From: CAZCEC01 sp964497615
GTDB taxonomy: Bacteria; Chloroflexota; Anaerolineae; Anaerolineales; UBA6663
Reading direction: 5' to 3'
Length of the DNA stretch: 37,285 nucleotides
NCBI GenBank assembly: GCA_964497615.1
Contig: CAZCEC010000066.1
Span: 1 to 37,285 of the forward strand
Shown one piece after another: positions 15,474 to 23,055 of this stretch. The notes beneath the pieces were generated by a model. That model searched no databases and had not been told where the DNA came from. It worked only from the letters and a program-made list of their open reading frames with translations. Made by a program: the position numbers and the translations under genes. Each line of letters begins with the position of its first letter. The first letter of the stretch is position 1.

Positions 15474-16625
15474 ATGATTGAACCCGAAGACCGACCGCGT
15501 CCCGCGCAGGTCTGGCTGGGCCGTCTGGCCTGGGGCCTGGTCATCGCCCTGATCGTGGCGGCCATGCTGGCGTATTACGTGGGCGGCGTCACCCCCGCCT
15601 TCATCGGCGGCGCCATCCGCAACCGCCTGGCTGGCCCGCGCACTCCCGCCGACGTCACCGCCCCACCCGGCGTCAACGTCACCGTCTGGGCGGAGGGCCT
15701 CGCTAATCCCACCAGCCTCGCCTTCGGCCGCGACGGTACCCTCTACGTCGCCACCCTGGGCGGCGACATCATTGCCATGCGCGACACAGACGGCGACGGC
15801 CGCATCACCAGCGACGAGCAGCGCGCCTATGGAACCGGCCTCTCCGCTCCGCTGGGCCTGGCTTGGGTGGATGGCGACCTGTACGTCGGGCATCGCGGCG
15901 GCGTCACCCGCCTGCGCGACACCGACAACAATGGCCGCGCCGACGAGTTCCGCCAGCTCATCCAGGGCCTGCCCGCCCTGCGCCACCAGACCAACGGCCT
16001 CGTCCTCGGCCCCGACGGCCGGTTGTACATCGGCCAGGGTTCCACCTCCGACCGCGGCGAGACCGCCATTCAGGACCGCGAAGCCACCATCCTGGTCGCC
16101 CAGCCCGACGGCTCCGCGTTGGCCGTCTTCGCCACCGGCACCCGCAACCCCTACGATTTGGCCTTCTACCCCGGCACCAGCGACCTGTTCGCCATCGACA
16201 ATGGCCGCGATGTGCCTGCTTCCGGCGTGCCCGATGAGTTAAACTTCATCATCGCGGACGGCGACTATGGCTGGCCCGACTGTTGGGGCCAGGGCGGCGG
16301 GCGCAACTGTCATGACACCCAGCCGCCGGTGGCCCTGCTGCCGGCGCACAGCGCCGCGGGCGGCATGTTCTTCTACACCGGCGGCATCTTCGGCGAGTGG
16401 CAGAACGACATCTTTGTGACGCTCTACGGCGCCAACTCCGGCGACCCCGACATCGGCCGCAGCGTCGTGCGCATTCACGTCACACGCACCGATAGCGGCT
16501 GGACCGGCGAAGTCCATCCATTTGCCGCCGGCTTCGACCGCCCGCTCGACATCACCGGCGGCCTCGACGGCGCCATTTACGTCGCCGACTACGCCGCCGG
16601 CATCATCTACCGTTTCTCCCGCTAA
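15474..16625 (+). CDS. membrane-anchored PQQ-dependent sugar (sorbosone/aldose) dehydrogenase-like beta-propeller
   Basis: 383 residues. An N-terminal membrane helix (about 17-37) anchors an extracytoplasmic six-bladed propeller of the glucose/sorbosone dehydrogenase family. Visible blade motifs include NPTSLAFGRDGTLYVATLGG, a calcium-type DTDGDGRIT loop, APLGLAWVDGDLYVGHRGG, HQTNGLVLGPDGRLYIGQGS, TRNPYDLAFYP, PDELNFIIADGDYGWPDC and the closing blade DITGGLDGAIYVADYAAGIIYRF. Family enzymes oxidise sugars with PQQ bound between blades; H-Q-x-N-G and R-N-P are retained. No PQQ synthesis genes are in view, so activity depends on PQQ from elsewhere or the protein acts as a non-catalytic propeller. 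Likely translated from an operon with the DUF3105-like gene. Confidence 0.85.
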   Translation: MIEPEDRPRPAQVWLGRLAWGLVIALIVAAMLAYYVGGVTPAFIGGAIRNRLAGPRTPADVTAPPGVNVTVWAEGLANPTSLAFGRDGTLYVATLGGDIIAMRDTDGDGRITSDEQRAYGTGLSAPLGLAWVDGDLYVGHRGGVTRLRDTDNNGRADEFRQLIQGLPALRHQTNGLVLGPDGRLYIGQGSTSDRGETAIQDREATILVAQPDGSALAVFATGTRNPYDLAFYPGTSDLFAIDNGRDVPASGVPDELNFIIADGDYGWPDCWGQGGGRNCHDTQPPVALLPAHSAAGGMFFYTGGIFGEWQNDIFVTLYGANSGDPDIGRSVVRIHVTRTDSGWTGEVHPFAAGFDRPLDITGGLDGAIYVADYAAGIIYRFSR

Positions 16626-16661
16626 CCAAACGGCCAGCGTCCCCAACCTGCGCCGGTGTGG

Positions 16662-16667
16662 TAAATT
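16662..16667 (+). promoter_or_regulatory. extended -10 (TGGTAAATT) for a leaderless transcript
   Basis: TAAATT preceded by TGG ends 7 bp before the ATG at 16675; no Shine-Dalgarno is present. The predicted transcript starts at the start codon. Confidence 0.45.
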
Positions 16668-16674
16668 GGCCCCC

Positions 16675-17226
16675 ATGCTGCCCACCGTCTATCTCGTCCG
16701 CCACGCCACCCCCGACTGGTCGCGCACCGACCTCGTCTATCACCTGCCGCCCGGCCCGCCCCTCACCCCCCAGGGTGAACAGGAGGCGGAACGACTGGGC
16801 GAGTTCCTGCGCGACATGGGCGTGCGCCAGATGTTCGCCAGCCCGCTGGAACGCTGCCAGCGCACCGCCCTCCTGGCCGCCCAGGCCGGCCAAGCCCAGT
16901 GGTCCATTGAGCCGCGACTGGCCGAAATCCGCCCCGAAGAGAAGGCGGCCGATATCCTCGCGCGCGTCTGGCCGGCATGGTTGGAAGCCGCCCAGGCCGA
17001 TAGCCCGGTCGCTCTCGTCACTCACGGCGGCCCCATCACCCTGCTGCTGGGCAAGCTGGGCCTCGACCCCGCCGTGCTGGCCCAGCACCAGTCCACCTTC
17101 GACCGCCGCAACCCCCTGCCACCGGCCGGCGTCTGGCGCGCCGTGCTCCCCGCCCCGGCCGGCGCCTGGGCGCTCGACCTGGCCTACACCCCCGACGCCC
17201 ACACCGCCCGCGCCTGGCTCGTTTGA
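16675..17226 (+). CDS. histidine phosphatase (phosphoglycerate mutase-like) family protein
   Basis: 183 residues. The phosphohistidine loop is LVRHATPDW (R9, H10), with Ala where the usual motif is RHG. The arginine in ASPLERCQRTALLAA, the acidic residue in LAEIRPEEK and the second histidine in LVTHGGPITLLLG complete the active site. Relatives include small cobalamin pathway phosphatases (CobC-type), broad sugar-phosphate phosphatases and SixA; the sequence does not discriminate. A cobalamin role would fit the corrinoid-dependent methyltransferase in the window but is only a thought. Start at ATG 16675, directly after an extended -10; longer forms overlap the sugar dehydrogenase. Confidence 0.85.
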   Translation: MLPTVYLVRHATPDWSRTDLVYHLPPGPPLTPQGEQEAERLGEFLRDMGVRQMFASPLERCQRTALLAAQAGQAQWSIEPRLAEIRPEEKAADILARVWPAWLEAAQADSPVALVTHGGPITLLLGKLGLDPAVLAQHQSTFDRRNPLPPAGVWRAVLPAPAGAWALDLAYTPDAHTARAWLV

Positions 17227-17250
17227 CAACTACCTGCTTCTGGATACACT
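17223..17250 (+). promoter_or_regulatory. promoter of the diguanylate cyclase gene
   Basis: TTGACA (17223-17228), a 16-bp spacer and TACACT (17245-17250). The -35 overlaps the stop codon of the phosphatase gene. It gives a leader of about 70 nt. Confidence 0.6.
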
Positions 17251-17282
17251 CTCCCTAGCCGGAACGGCATATTAAGTGGACC

Positions 17283-17306
17283 AGGGGGTGTTTTTGCGCG
17301 CCCCCT
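17283..17306 (+). promoter_or_regulatory. leader hairpin before the diguanylate cyclase
   Basis: AGGGGG (17283-17288) pairs with CCCCCT (17301-17306), extendable through a G-U pair, with five T in the loop. It ends 20 bp before the ATG. I see no match to a c-di-GMP riboswitch. Confidence 0.35.
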
Positions 17307-17326
17307 CGGACGCTTGACCAGCGACA

Positions 17327-18655
17327 ATGTGGATTGTCACCATCCGATCGCCCTGGCACGAGCCGCGCGAGCACGTCCTGCGCGCCGGTAAGACCACCCT
17401 CGGCCGCAAGGCCGATAACGACATCGTCATCGCCGATGAGTCGGCTTCGCGCCTGCACGCCGTCATCGAATATAACGCCGCCGCCGGCATCCTCACCCTG
17501 CGCGACCTCGATAGCACCAACGGCACCTACGTCAACCGCGACCGCCTCACCGGCCCGCTCGTCCTCAGCCCCGAAGACCAGATCCGCATCGGCCAGCACC
17601 TGCTCATCCTCAGCCGCCGCAGCCGTCAGGCCGCGCCCAGCGGCAGCGGCCGCCTGCCCGCCACCCAGCCCCTCACCCGCGACCTGGTGCTCGAATCGGT
17701 GGACCAGCACGCCCTCGTGCTCTACGAAGTCGCCACCCGCCTGAACACCATCCTCGATCTTAACCTCGCCCTGCTGGAAGTCTCCAACCTGGCACGCGTC
17801 GCCCTGGGCGCCAGCCGCTGCGAGGTGCTGCCGATTGACCGCTTCGACCGCCTGGCCGAATTGGGCTTCCCAACCCATATCGCCCACCAGGCCCTCACCC
17901 AGCGCTCGGTCGTCTTTCTGCCCGACCTGGCCGCCGGGGCCGCGCCCGATACCGGCCCGGCCGGCCTGGCCATGCGCATCCGCTCCGTGGTCTGTGTGCC
18001 GGGCATGATGGGCGAAGACGTAGTGGCCCTCACCTTTGCCTACCGCACTGGCCCGGATGCCCGCCCCTTTGATCAGCAGGATGTGCAACTCGCCATCGCC
18101 ATCAGCCACCAGGCCGCCCTCACCATCCAGCGCACCCAATTGCTCGACAAGGCCCGCCGCCTCGAAGAACTGGCCACCGCCGACCCGCTCACCGAACTGC
18201 ACAACCGCCGCCACTTCTTCGAGTTGGGCGATGCGGAGTTTGCCCGCGCCCGCCGCTATCGCCGCCCGCTGGCCGCTATGATGTTCGATATTGACGACTT
18301 CAAGAAGGTGAACGACCGGCACGGCCATCTGGTGGGCGACCAGGTGCTGCGCACCGTGGCCCGCCGCTGCCGTGAGAGCCTGCGCGAGCCCAACCTGATT
18401 GGCCGCTATGGCGGCGACGAATTCGTGGTCTTGCTGCTAGAATGCGGCCTGCTGGAGGCCGAGCGCGTGGCCGAGCGCCTGCGCCGCCGCGTGGCCGAGC
18501 CCCCCATCGATACCGACGCCGGCCCCATCAACGTCACCATCAGCACCGGCTGCACCGTCATGGCTGAGGACTGTGCCAACCTGCACTCCCTCATCGCCCT
18601 GGCCGATGCTGCCCTCTACCTCGCCAAACGCGCCCGCCCCACGCCCGCGGCCTAG
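17327..18655 (+). CDS. FHA-GAF-GGDEF diguanylate cyclase
   Basis: 442 residues, soluble. An FHA domain (about 20-80: TLGRKADNDIVIADESASRLHAVIE...DLDSTNGTYVN) would bind a phosphothreonine partner. A GAF-like domain (about 120-265) has an SVVFLPDL...RSVVCVPG core and could bind a small ligand. The C-terminal GGDEF domain (about 275-440) carries ADPLTELHNRRHF, the MFDIDDFKKVNDRHGHLVGD metal/substrate segment and an intact GGDEF at 362-366, so it should make c-di-GMP. The inhibitory RxxD site five residues before GGDEF reads REPN, so product inhibition at the I-site is probably lost. It suggests a link from Ser/Thr kinase signalling to c-di-GMP. It has its own promoter. Confidence 0.93.
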   Translation: MWIVTIRSPWHEPREHVLRAGKTTLGRKADNDIVIADESASRLHAVIEYNAAAGILTLRDLDSTNGTYVNRDRLTGPLVLSPEDQIRIGQHLLILSRRSRQAAPSGSGRLPATQPLTRDLVLESVDQHALVLYEVATRLNTILDLNLALLEVSNLARVALGASRCEVLPIDRFDRLAELGFPTHIAHQALTQRSVVFLPDLAAGAAPDTGPAGLAMRIRSVVCVPGMMGEDVVALTFAYRTGPDARPFDQQDVQLAIAISHQAALTIQRTQLLDKARRLEELATADPLTELHNRRHFFELGDAEFARARRYRRPLAAMMFDIDDFKKVNDRHGHLVGDQVLRTVARRCRESLREPNLIGRYGGDEFVVLLLECGLLEAERVAERLRRRVAEPPIDTDAGPINVTISTGCTVMAEDCANLHSLIALADAALYLAKRARPTPAA

Positions 18656-18723
18656 CCGCTTCGCCGCGTTATTCCCAAATCGCATCGCCCAGCCTGTCCG
18701 GCCGGTGCTATGCTACACGCCGT

Positions 18724-18731
18724 GGAGGTGA
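18724..18731 (+). promoter_or_regulatory. Shine-Dalgarno for the VapB-like gene
   Basis: GGAGGTGA lies 4 bp before the ATG at 18736 (7 bp from GGAGG). This decides in favour of the ATG over the adjoining GTG at 18733. A TGCTATGCT extended -10 lies at 18706-18714. Confidence 0.65.
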
Positions 18732-18735
18732 GGTG

Positions 18736-19029
18736 ATGTCCCGCGAAAGAACCGTCATTCCGTTTGACGAATTCGCCGCAGACGTTTCGGGCGTTTTTGA
18801 CCGCGTGGCGCGAGACCGTGAGGCTATTGTGGTCGAAAAGACAGACGGTGAGCGCGTTGTGCTTCGCCCCGCCCGCCCGCCCAAACGCCGCCGTCGCAGA
18901 ACAGAGGCAGACCGGCGGGCATTTTTGGCTTCAGCCGGAGGCTGGAAGGGCTTGATTGACGGTGAGGCGCTCAAGAAAGCCATCCGGGAGAGCCGCGATC
19001 TGCCGCCCCGCCCGCCCGTGGACTTGTGA
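18736..19029 (+). CDS. putative antitoxin of a VapBC-type pair
   Basis: 97 residues. The N-terminal part (TVIPFDEFAADVSGVFDRVARDREAIVVEKTDGERVVLRPA) resembles the Phd/YefM-type antitoxin fold, in which the N-terminus binds the operator. The C-terminal part, rich in Arg and Pro, would wrap the toxin. Its stop overlaps the PIN-domain start by 4 bp (GTGA), the usual antitoxin-first arrangement. Codon usage is visibly less C-rich than in neighbours, suggesting horizontal acquisition. Such pairs normally autoregulate through an operator near the -10. Identification rests on the partner more than on its own sequence. Confidence 0.7.
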   Translation: MSRERTVIPFDEFAADVSGVFDRVARDREAIVVEKTDGERVVLRPARPPKRRRRRTEADRRAFLASAGGWKGLIDGEALKKAIRESRDLPPRPPVDL

Positions 19030-19421
19030 AGTACCTGGTTGACAGTGATTGGGTGGTGGATTGGAGGTTGGGCGCCGCGAAAGCGGTTAAACTGCTCGCG
19101 TCACTTGAGCGCAAAGGACTGGCGATCAGCCTCGTTACATATGGTGAGGTCTATGAAGGTGTCTACTACGGACGCGACTCGGCCCGCAGCCGGCGGCAGT
19201 TGGTCGACTTCCTGCGCGGAGTCGATATTGTTCCCTTGAACCGGCCGATCATGCAGCGTTTCGCCAGTGTGCGCGGAAGTTTGCGTCGCCAGGAGCAGCT
19301 CATCGGCGACGCGGACCTGCTCATCGCCGCCACCGCCCTCCACCACAATCTCACCCTGCTCACGCGGAATGCGCGCCACTTCCAGCGCGTCCCGGAACTT
19401 AAGCTTCACCCCGCCGTCTAG
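19026..19421 (+). CDS. PIN-domain toxin (VapC-like ribonuclease)
   Basis: 131 residues. The PIN acidic residues are visible: Asp in YLVDSDW near the N-terminus, Glu in LVTYGEVYEG, Asp in IGDADLLIAATALHHNLTLLTRNARHF. This full set predicts an active Mg-dependent RNase that cuts tRNA or other RNA when released from its antitoxin. GTG start inside the antitoxin stop; translational coupling keeps the antitoxin in excess. Less C-biased codons than the flanking genes. It is convergent with the radical SAM gene, 42 bp away. Confidence 0.85.
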   Translation: MKYLVDSDWVVDWRLGAAKAVKLLASLERKGLAISLVTYGEVYEGVYYGRDSARSRRQLVDFLRGVDIVPLNRPIMQRFASVRGSLRRQEQLIGDADLLIAATALHHNLTLLTRNARHFQRVPELKLHPAV

Positions 19422-19463
19422 TCGTCGTCCTCTGACCGCGCCCGTCCGCCGTCGCCCACGGCA

Positions 19464-20381
19464 CTACATGCATGGGAACATTGAGCACGACCGGCACTTG
19501 TTCTCCGAGGCCTCCAGGCGGCTGTCCAACGTCTCCACCTGCACTTCGGGCCCGCCCAGCCGGATAATGCCGTGGCAGCAGCTAAACACCCCGTAGGTCG
19601 TCAGGCTCAGGTAGTTGTCCACCGCCTCGGGGTCCTCGTCCAGCTCGTAGCGGTTGCCATACTTGCTGGCCAGGATTTCCATCGCCGCCTCGCGGCTGAT
19701 GGCCTTGTTGTCGTCAATTTCGCCCTGGTGGATGGCCCGCGCCCGGCGCACGCCCTTCAGCTCGCGGTTGGTATATGGCGCGCCAATCGCCAGCCGCACC
19801 TGCGGCCCCACCTTCTCCAGCAGCTCGTCGTTGAACTCGTCCAGGTACCAGATATTGTCCTTTGTCAGCAGCATCCGTACCAGCACCGAGCGCGCCCCCC
19901 GGTCAAACGCCTCCCGGCAAAACGCCACCGTCCGGTCATAAGTGTGCTTGCCCCGGTGCCACTCGTGAAACTCCTTCGACCCGTCAATCGAGACGCAGAA
20001 GTCCAGCCGTTCCAGGTTCGTGAACTCGCGCAGCCGCCGCACCGTGCCGTTGGTCTGGACGGTCTGCGTCACCGCTTCTTCCGGGTACTCGGCCATCAGG
20101 GTATTCACCATCGCTGGGAAGTCGCGGTGCAGAAACACCTCGCCCGTGCCGCACCAGTAAATCCACAACTGCTTGGGAGTGCGTGCCGCCACCCGCCGCG
20201 TGAAATCCAGGATTGTCGCCTGGTCCAGCATCTGCCGGTCGGGGCCGTTCACCACATTCGTGTAGCACATCCGGCAATGCAGGTTGCAGGATGAGATCGG
20301 CTCGATATACAGGCTGTCGCGCAGAATGCGGATGGGTTTGACCGAGGTGCTCGGCAGGCCCTCCAGCGTGATCAGGCTCAT
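19464..20381 (-). CDS. radical SAM protein with C-terminal cysteine cluster
   Basis: 305 residues. The radical SAM motif CNLHCRMC gives C32, C36 and C39 (CxxxCxxC) for the S-adenosylmethionine-binding [4Fe-4S] cluster. WIYWCGTGEVFLHRDFPAMV and VQTNGTVRR follow the SAM-binding strand order of the family. The end carries extra cysteines (C268, C269, C296, C299, C304), a SPASM/twitch-like set likely to hold an auxiliary cluster. The SPASM group includes peptide-modifying enzymes and anaerobic sulfatase activators, but no precursor peptide or sulfatase is adjacent, so the substrate is open. Transcribed alone from a TATAAT located in the end of the next gene. Confidence 0.88.
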   Translation of the reverse strand: MSLITLEGLPSTSVKPIRILRDSLYIEPISSCNLHCRMCYTNVVNGPDRQMLDQATILDFTRRVAARTPKQLWIYWCGTGEVFLHRDFPAMVNTLMAEYPEEAVTQTVQTNGTVRRLREFTNLERLDFCVSIDGSKEFHEWHRGKHTYDRTVAFCREAFDRGARSVLVRMLLTKDNIWYLDEFNDELLEKVGPQVRLAIGAPYTNRELKGVRRARAIHQGEIDDNKAISREAAMEILASKYGNRYELDEDPEAVDNYLSLTTYGVFSCCHGIIRLGGPEVQVETLDSRLEASENKCRSCSMFPCM

Positions 20382-20401
20382 GAGCTTGACTCCCTGAACG
20401 G

Positions 20402-20441
20402 CCAGCCGGCGAGTAGGTTGGACTAGCGTGGGCCCGGCTGG
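20402..20441. repeat. inverted repeat in the radical SAM leader / M23 gene 3' end
   Basis: Arms CCAGCCGG (20402-20409) and CCGGCTGG (20434-20441) separated by 24 nt, with GGCGAGTAG repeated beside each arm. It could terminate the upstream peptidase transcript or shape the radical SAM leader. Confidence 0.35.
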
Positions 20442-20455
20442 GCGAGTAGCGCGGG

Positions 20456-20461
20456 ATTATA
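20456..20461 (-). promoter_or_regulatory. -10 element TATAAT for the radical SAM gene
   Basis: Perfect TATAAT on the minus strand about 75 bp before the ATG at 20381; no clear -35 at 16-18 bp. Confidence 0.5.
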
Positions 20462-20472
20462 ACCGAATTTGC

Positions 20473-21657
20473 CTACGGCAACACACTCCACGGGTTCACA
20501 TACGACCCGCGATAGCGCACCTCGAAGTGCAGGTGCGGTCCCGACGACCTCCCCGTGCTGCCCGCCAGCCCGATCACATTGCCCTGGAACACGCTCTCGC
20601 CACAGACCACGTTCCACTGGCTCAGGTGCGCGTACACCGTCTGCCAGCTGTTGCCGTGGTCAATCACCACCAGGTTGCCGTATCCGAAGTCGTTCGGCCC
20701 GGCGTACACGATCACCCCGCTGTCCGACGCATACAGCGGCGCGCCCAGCCCAGCCTTGATGTCGAGGCCGTGATGGATGTCCGTGAAATCGTAGCCCGAC
20801 AGGAAGTGATTATCCGCCGGCCACACGAAGAACCCGGTGCCCACCGCCCCCGAATACCCGCCTGGGCATTGCCCGAAGTTGTTGGCCGCCGTGGCCGTGG
20901 TCTCGCGCGTGATCGTCGGCACTTCCCAGCTCTGCAACGCGCGCCGCCCGCCCGGCACCACCAGATAGGTGTTGGGCGTCAACTCCGGCGCGGCCGGGTC
21001 CAGGTTGTTGCTGCCCCAATCCGTGATGACCTCCGGCTCGACCTCATAGAACCGTGCCACCTGAGCCAGCGTGTTGCCCTCCACCACGAAGTGATAAGTC
21101 CCATCCACCGGCAGGATGTTCAGCACCTGCCCCGGGAACAGCGAGTGCGGGTCGTCCTGGAGCACAAAGTAGTTGCCCCACAACACCGTCTCCGGCCGCA
21201 GCCCGAAGTTCTCCGCGATGCCGAACAGCGTATCGCCCGCCTTAACGGTGTAGGTGATCACCTCCGCCCGGCCGCGGGTGGGGATGAGGGTATGCACTTC
21301 CGCCAGCCGTTCAATCGGGCCGCCCGCGGCCGCCTCGATCGTGGGCGCAGGCAGCGTGGCCTCAATCGCATTCGGCAGCCCGGGCGTCGGCGTGGGGGTG
21401 GGGCCGGCCACGGGCAGTCCGCCCTCCTCGCCGCCGGGGCGCAGCGCTGCCTTGGCCACCCACTGCTCCAGAAAGCCAAAGTCAATCTGCCGCACCCCGA
21501 TGGCGGCCGCCAGCACCAGCAGCAGCAGCCCATGCGTTGCATAGCGCCGCAGCCCCTCGGCCCAGCCGGCCGCCACCAGGTCGGCCCAGATGCGCGCCAG
21601 GGCATTCGGCTCGCTGGGCGGCGTCGGTTGTTCGGAAGAAATGGGCTCGACTGACAA
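20473..21657 (-). CDS. membrane-anchored LysM / M23 metallopeptidase protein (copy 1)
   Basis: 394 residues. A short cytoplasmic tail and one membrane helix (about 42-58) are followed by a Pro/Thr linker (GPTPTPTPG). Two LysM-type repeats come next (ITYTVKAGDTLFGIAENFGLRPETVLWGN; YHFVVEGNTLAQVARFYEVEPEVI), then a C-terminal M23 domain with HHGLDIKAG, YAHLSQ and GPHLHFEVR. These supply the two histidines and aspartate for zinc plus the catalytic histidine, so peptidoglycan endopeptidase activity is plausible. It is paralogous to the gene immediately upstream. TTG start with a weak ribosome-binding site. Role: cell-wall remodelling outside the membrane (inference). Confidence 0.92.
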   Translation of the reverse strand: MSVEPISSEQPTPPSEPNALARIWADLVAAGWAEGLRRYATHGLLLLVLAAAIGVRQIDFGFLEQWVAKAALRPGGEEGGLPVAGPTPTPTPGLPNAIEATLPAPTIEAAAGGPIERLAEVHTLIPTRGRAEVITYTVKAGDTLFGIAENFGLRPETVLWGNYFVLQDDPHSLFPGQVLNILPVDGTYHFVVEGNTLAQVARFYEVEPEVITDWGSNNLDPAAPELTPNTYLVVPGGRRALQSWEVPTITRETTATAANNFGQCPGGYSGAVGTGFFVWPADNHFLSGYDFTDIHHGLDIKAGLGAPLYASDSGVIVYAGPNDFGYGNLVVIDHGNSWQTVYAHLSQWNVVCGESVFQGNVIGLAGSTGRSSGPHLHFEVRYRGSYVNPWSVLP

Positions 21658-21669
21658 AGTGCTGTAGGA

Positions 21670-21715
21670 GGGTATGGGGGTGTGGGCGTAGGTCTACGCC
21701 CACACCCCCATACCC
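21670..21715. terminator. 22-bp perfect inverted repeat with GT centre between the M23 genes
   Basis: Arms 21670-21691 and 21694-21715 are exact reverse complements with only GT between. It begins 13 bp after the stop of the upstream M23 gene (minus strand), so it probably ends or stabilises that transcript. There is no U-tract. The G-rich arm (TATGGGGGTGTGGGCGTAG) is echoed by a partial CCCACAC repeat just after the second arm. Confidence 0.7.
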
Positions 21716-21728
21716 CCACACTCCCACA

Positions 21729-22898
21729 CTACGGCAGATACAGCCACGGGTTCACGCGCCCGTAATCCGAGTGCCGCATCTCGAAGTGCAGGTGGGGGCC
21801 GGTGGAGTTGCCCGTGCTGCCCGATAGGCCCAGCACCTGGCCCTGGTAGATGGCGCCGCCGCAGTTCACGCTGATCTGGCTCAGGTGCGCGTAGGCCGTC
21901 TGCCAGCCGTTGCCGTGGTCCACGATCACCAGGTTGCCATACCCGCGCGTGCTCCACCCGGCAAAGACGATCACGCCTGTGTCCGACGCGTAGATCGGCG
22001 CCCCCATCCCGGCGGCAATGTCGATGCCGGGGTGCCCGATGGGCAGATAGTCGGTGCCGGAGAGATAGTGATTATTGGCCGGCCACACAAAGGTAAACGT
22101 GCCCACCGGCCCGGAGAATGGCCCGCTGCACGCCCCCGGCTCGCCCGAACCCGCGCTCGGCCCGGTCGAGCGCGTGATCACCGGCAACTGCCACACAATC
22201 GAATCCCGCCAGCCGCCAGGGATGATGATGTTCTGCCCGGTCACCAACACCGGCTCCGACGGGTCCAGGTCATTGCCGGGAAAGTTGACGATGTCGTCCA
22301 CCGTGCCGTGGAAGGCCGTGGCGATCTTCTCAATCGTGTCGCCCGCCTGCACCACGCGCAGCGCCCCATTGATCGGCAAGATGTTCAACTCCTGTCCCAC
22401 CGACAGCAGGTTGGGGTTATCGGCCAGCGCCGGGTTGCCCCACAGGATCGTTTCCGGCTCCAGGTTGAACTTGTCGGCGATGACAAACAGGGTGTCGTAT
22501 TGGACGACGGTGTACTTGACCACCTCGTACCGCGGGCGCGAGGGGATGATGGTATGCACATCGGCCAGCCGCGTGATGTCCGGCTCCTCGGCCGACAGGT
22601 CTTCGTCTGAGATTTCGAGGATCAGGGGTTCTTGCGTGGGGGTCGCTTGGGGCGGCGCCGTCACCACCACGGCCGCCACGGTGGGCGTCATCACCGCCAG
22701 CTCCGGCGGCAGCGCCGCCGGCAGCACCGTCTTCAGGTCCACCCGCGCCAGCCACACCGCCGCCACCACCAGCCCGATGGCCAGCGCGTGTGTCGCCACT
22801 CTCACCCACACCTCAGGCGCGGCCAGCCCCGTGGCCGGCCCCGCCTCGCGCCCCGCTGGCGCCAGGGATTCAGTTGAACTCTGCGTATCGGTTGCCAC
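21729..22898 (-). CDS. membrane-anchored LysM / M23 metallopeptidase protein (copy 2)
   Basis: 389 residues with the same architecture as copy 1. One membrane helix (about 34-50) is followed by a Thr/Pro-rich linker, two LysM-type repeats (VKYTVVQYDTLFVIADKFNLEPETILWGN; LRVVQAGDTIEKIATAFHGTVDDIV) and M23 with GHPGIDIAAG, YAHLSQ and GPHLHFEMR. The zinc and catalytic residues are intact. The two proteins align end to end, including the WPA-NH-LSG segment before the peptidase, so they arose by tandem duplication. GTG start with a GGAG about 8 bp upstream, a strong promoter further up, and a separating hairpin between the copies. Confidence 0.92.
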   Translation of the reverse strand: MATDTQSSTESLAPAGREAGPATGLAAPEVWVRVATHALAIGLVVAAVWLARVDLKTVLPAALPPELAVMTPTVAAVVVTAPPQATPTQEPLILEISDEDLSAEEPDITRLADVHTIIPSRPRYEVVKYTVVQYDTLFVIADKFNLEPETILWGNPALADNPNLLSVGQELNILPINGALRVVQAGDTIEKIATAFHGTVDDIVNFPGNDLDPSEPVLVTGQNIIIPGGWRDSIVWQLPVITRSTGPSAGSGEPGACSGPFSGPVGTFTFVWPANNHYLSGTDYLPIGHPGIDIAAGMGAPIYASDTGVIVFAGWSTRGYGNLVIVDHGNGWQTAYAHLSQISVNCGGAIYQGQVLGLSGSTGNSTGPHLHFEMRHSDYGRVNPWLYLP

Positions 22899-22945
22899 CA
22901 GCTACTCCAGCCCTCGCCGGCAAGCTTGCCCGGCGGGGTTGGGGC

Positions 22946-22973
22946 ATCATAACAGGCGGTAGGCCGGCGTCAA
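22946..22973 (-). promoter_or_regulatory. promoter of the M23 gene pair
   Basis: Minus strand TTGACG (22973-22968), 16-bp spacer, TATGAT (22951-22946) preceded by TGT (extended -10). An imperfect GCCGGCAAGCTTGCC palindrome lies in the leader. Confidence 0.6.
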
Positions 22974-23055
22974 GCGGACATAAGAAGTGTCAGGTGCCAC
23001 GTTTCAAGTGCCAAGTAACGTCTCCAGTGAGCACGTAACACCCAACACGCGACGC

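Noticed and set aside
17251..17326. c-di-GMP riboswitch before the diguanylate cyclase
   Set aside because: Only a short G/C hairpin is present and the conserved riboswitch core is absent.
22980..23052. Tandem repeat downstream of rho with AAGTG and CACGT words
   Set aside because: Units are irregular and too short to define a repeat family from one occurrence.
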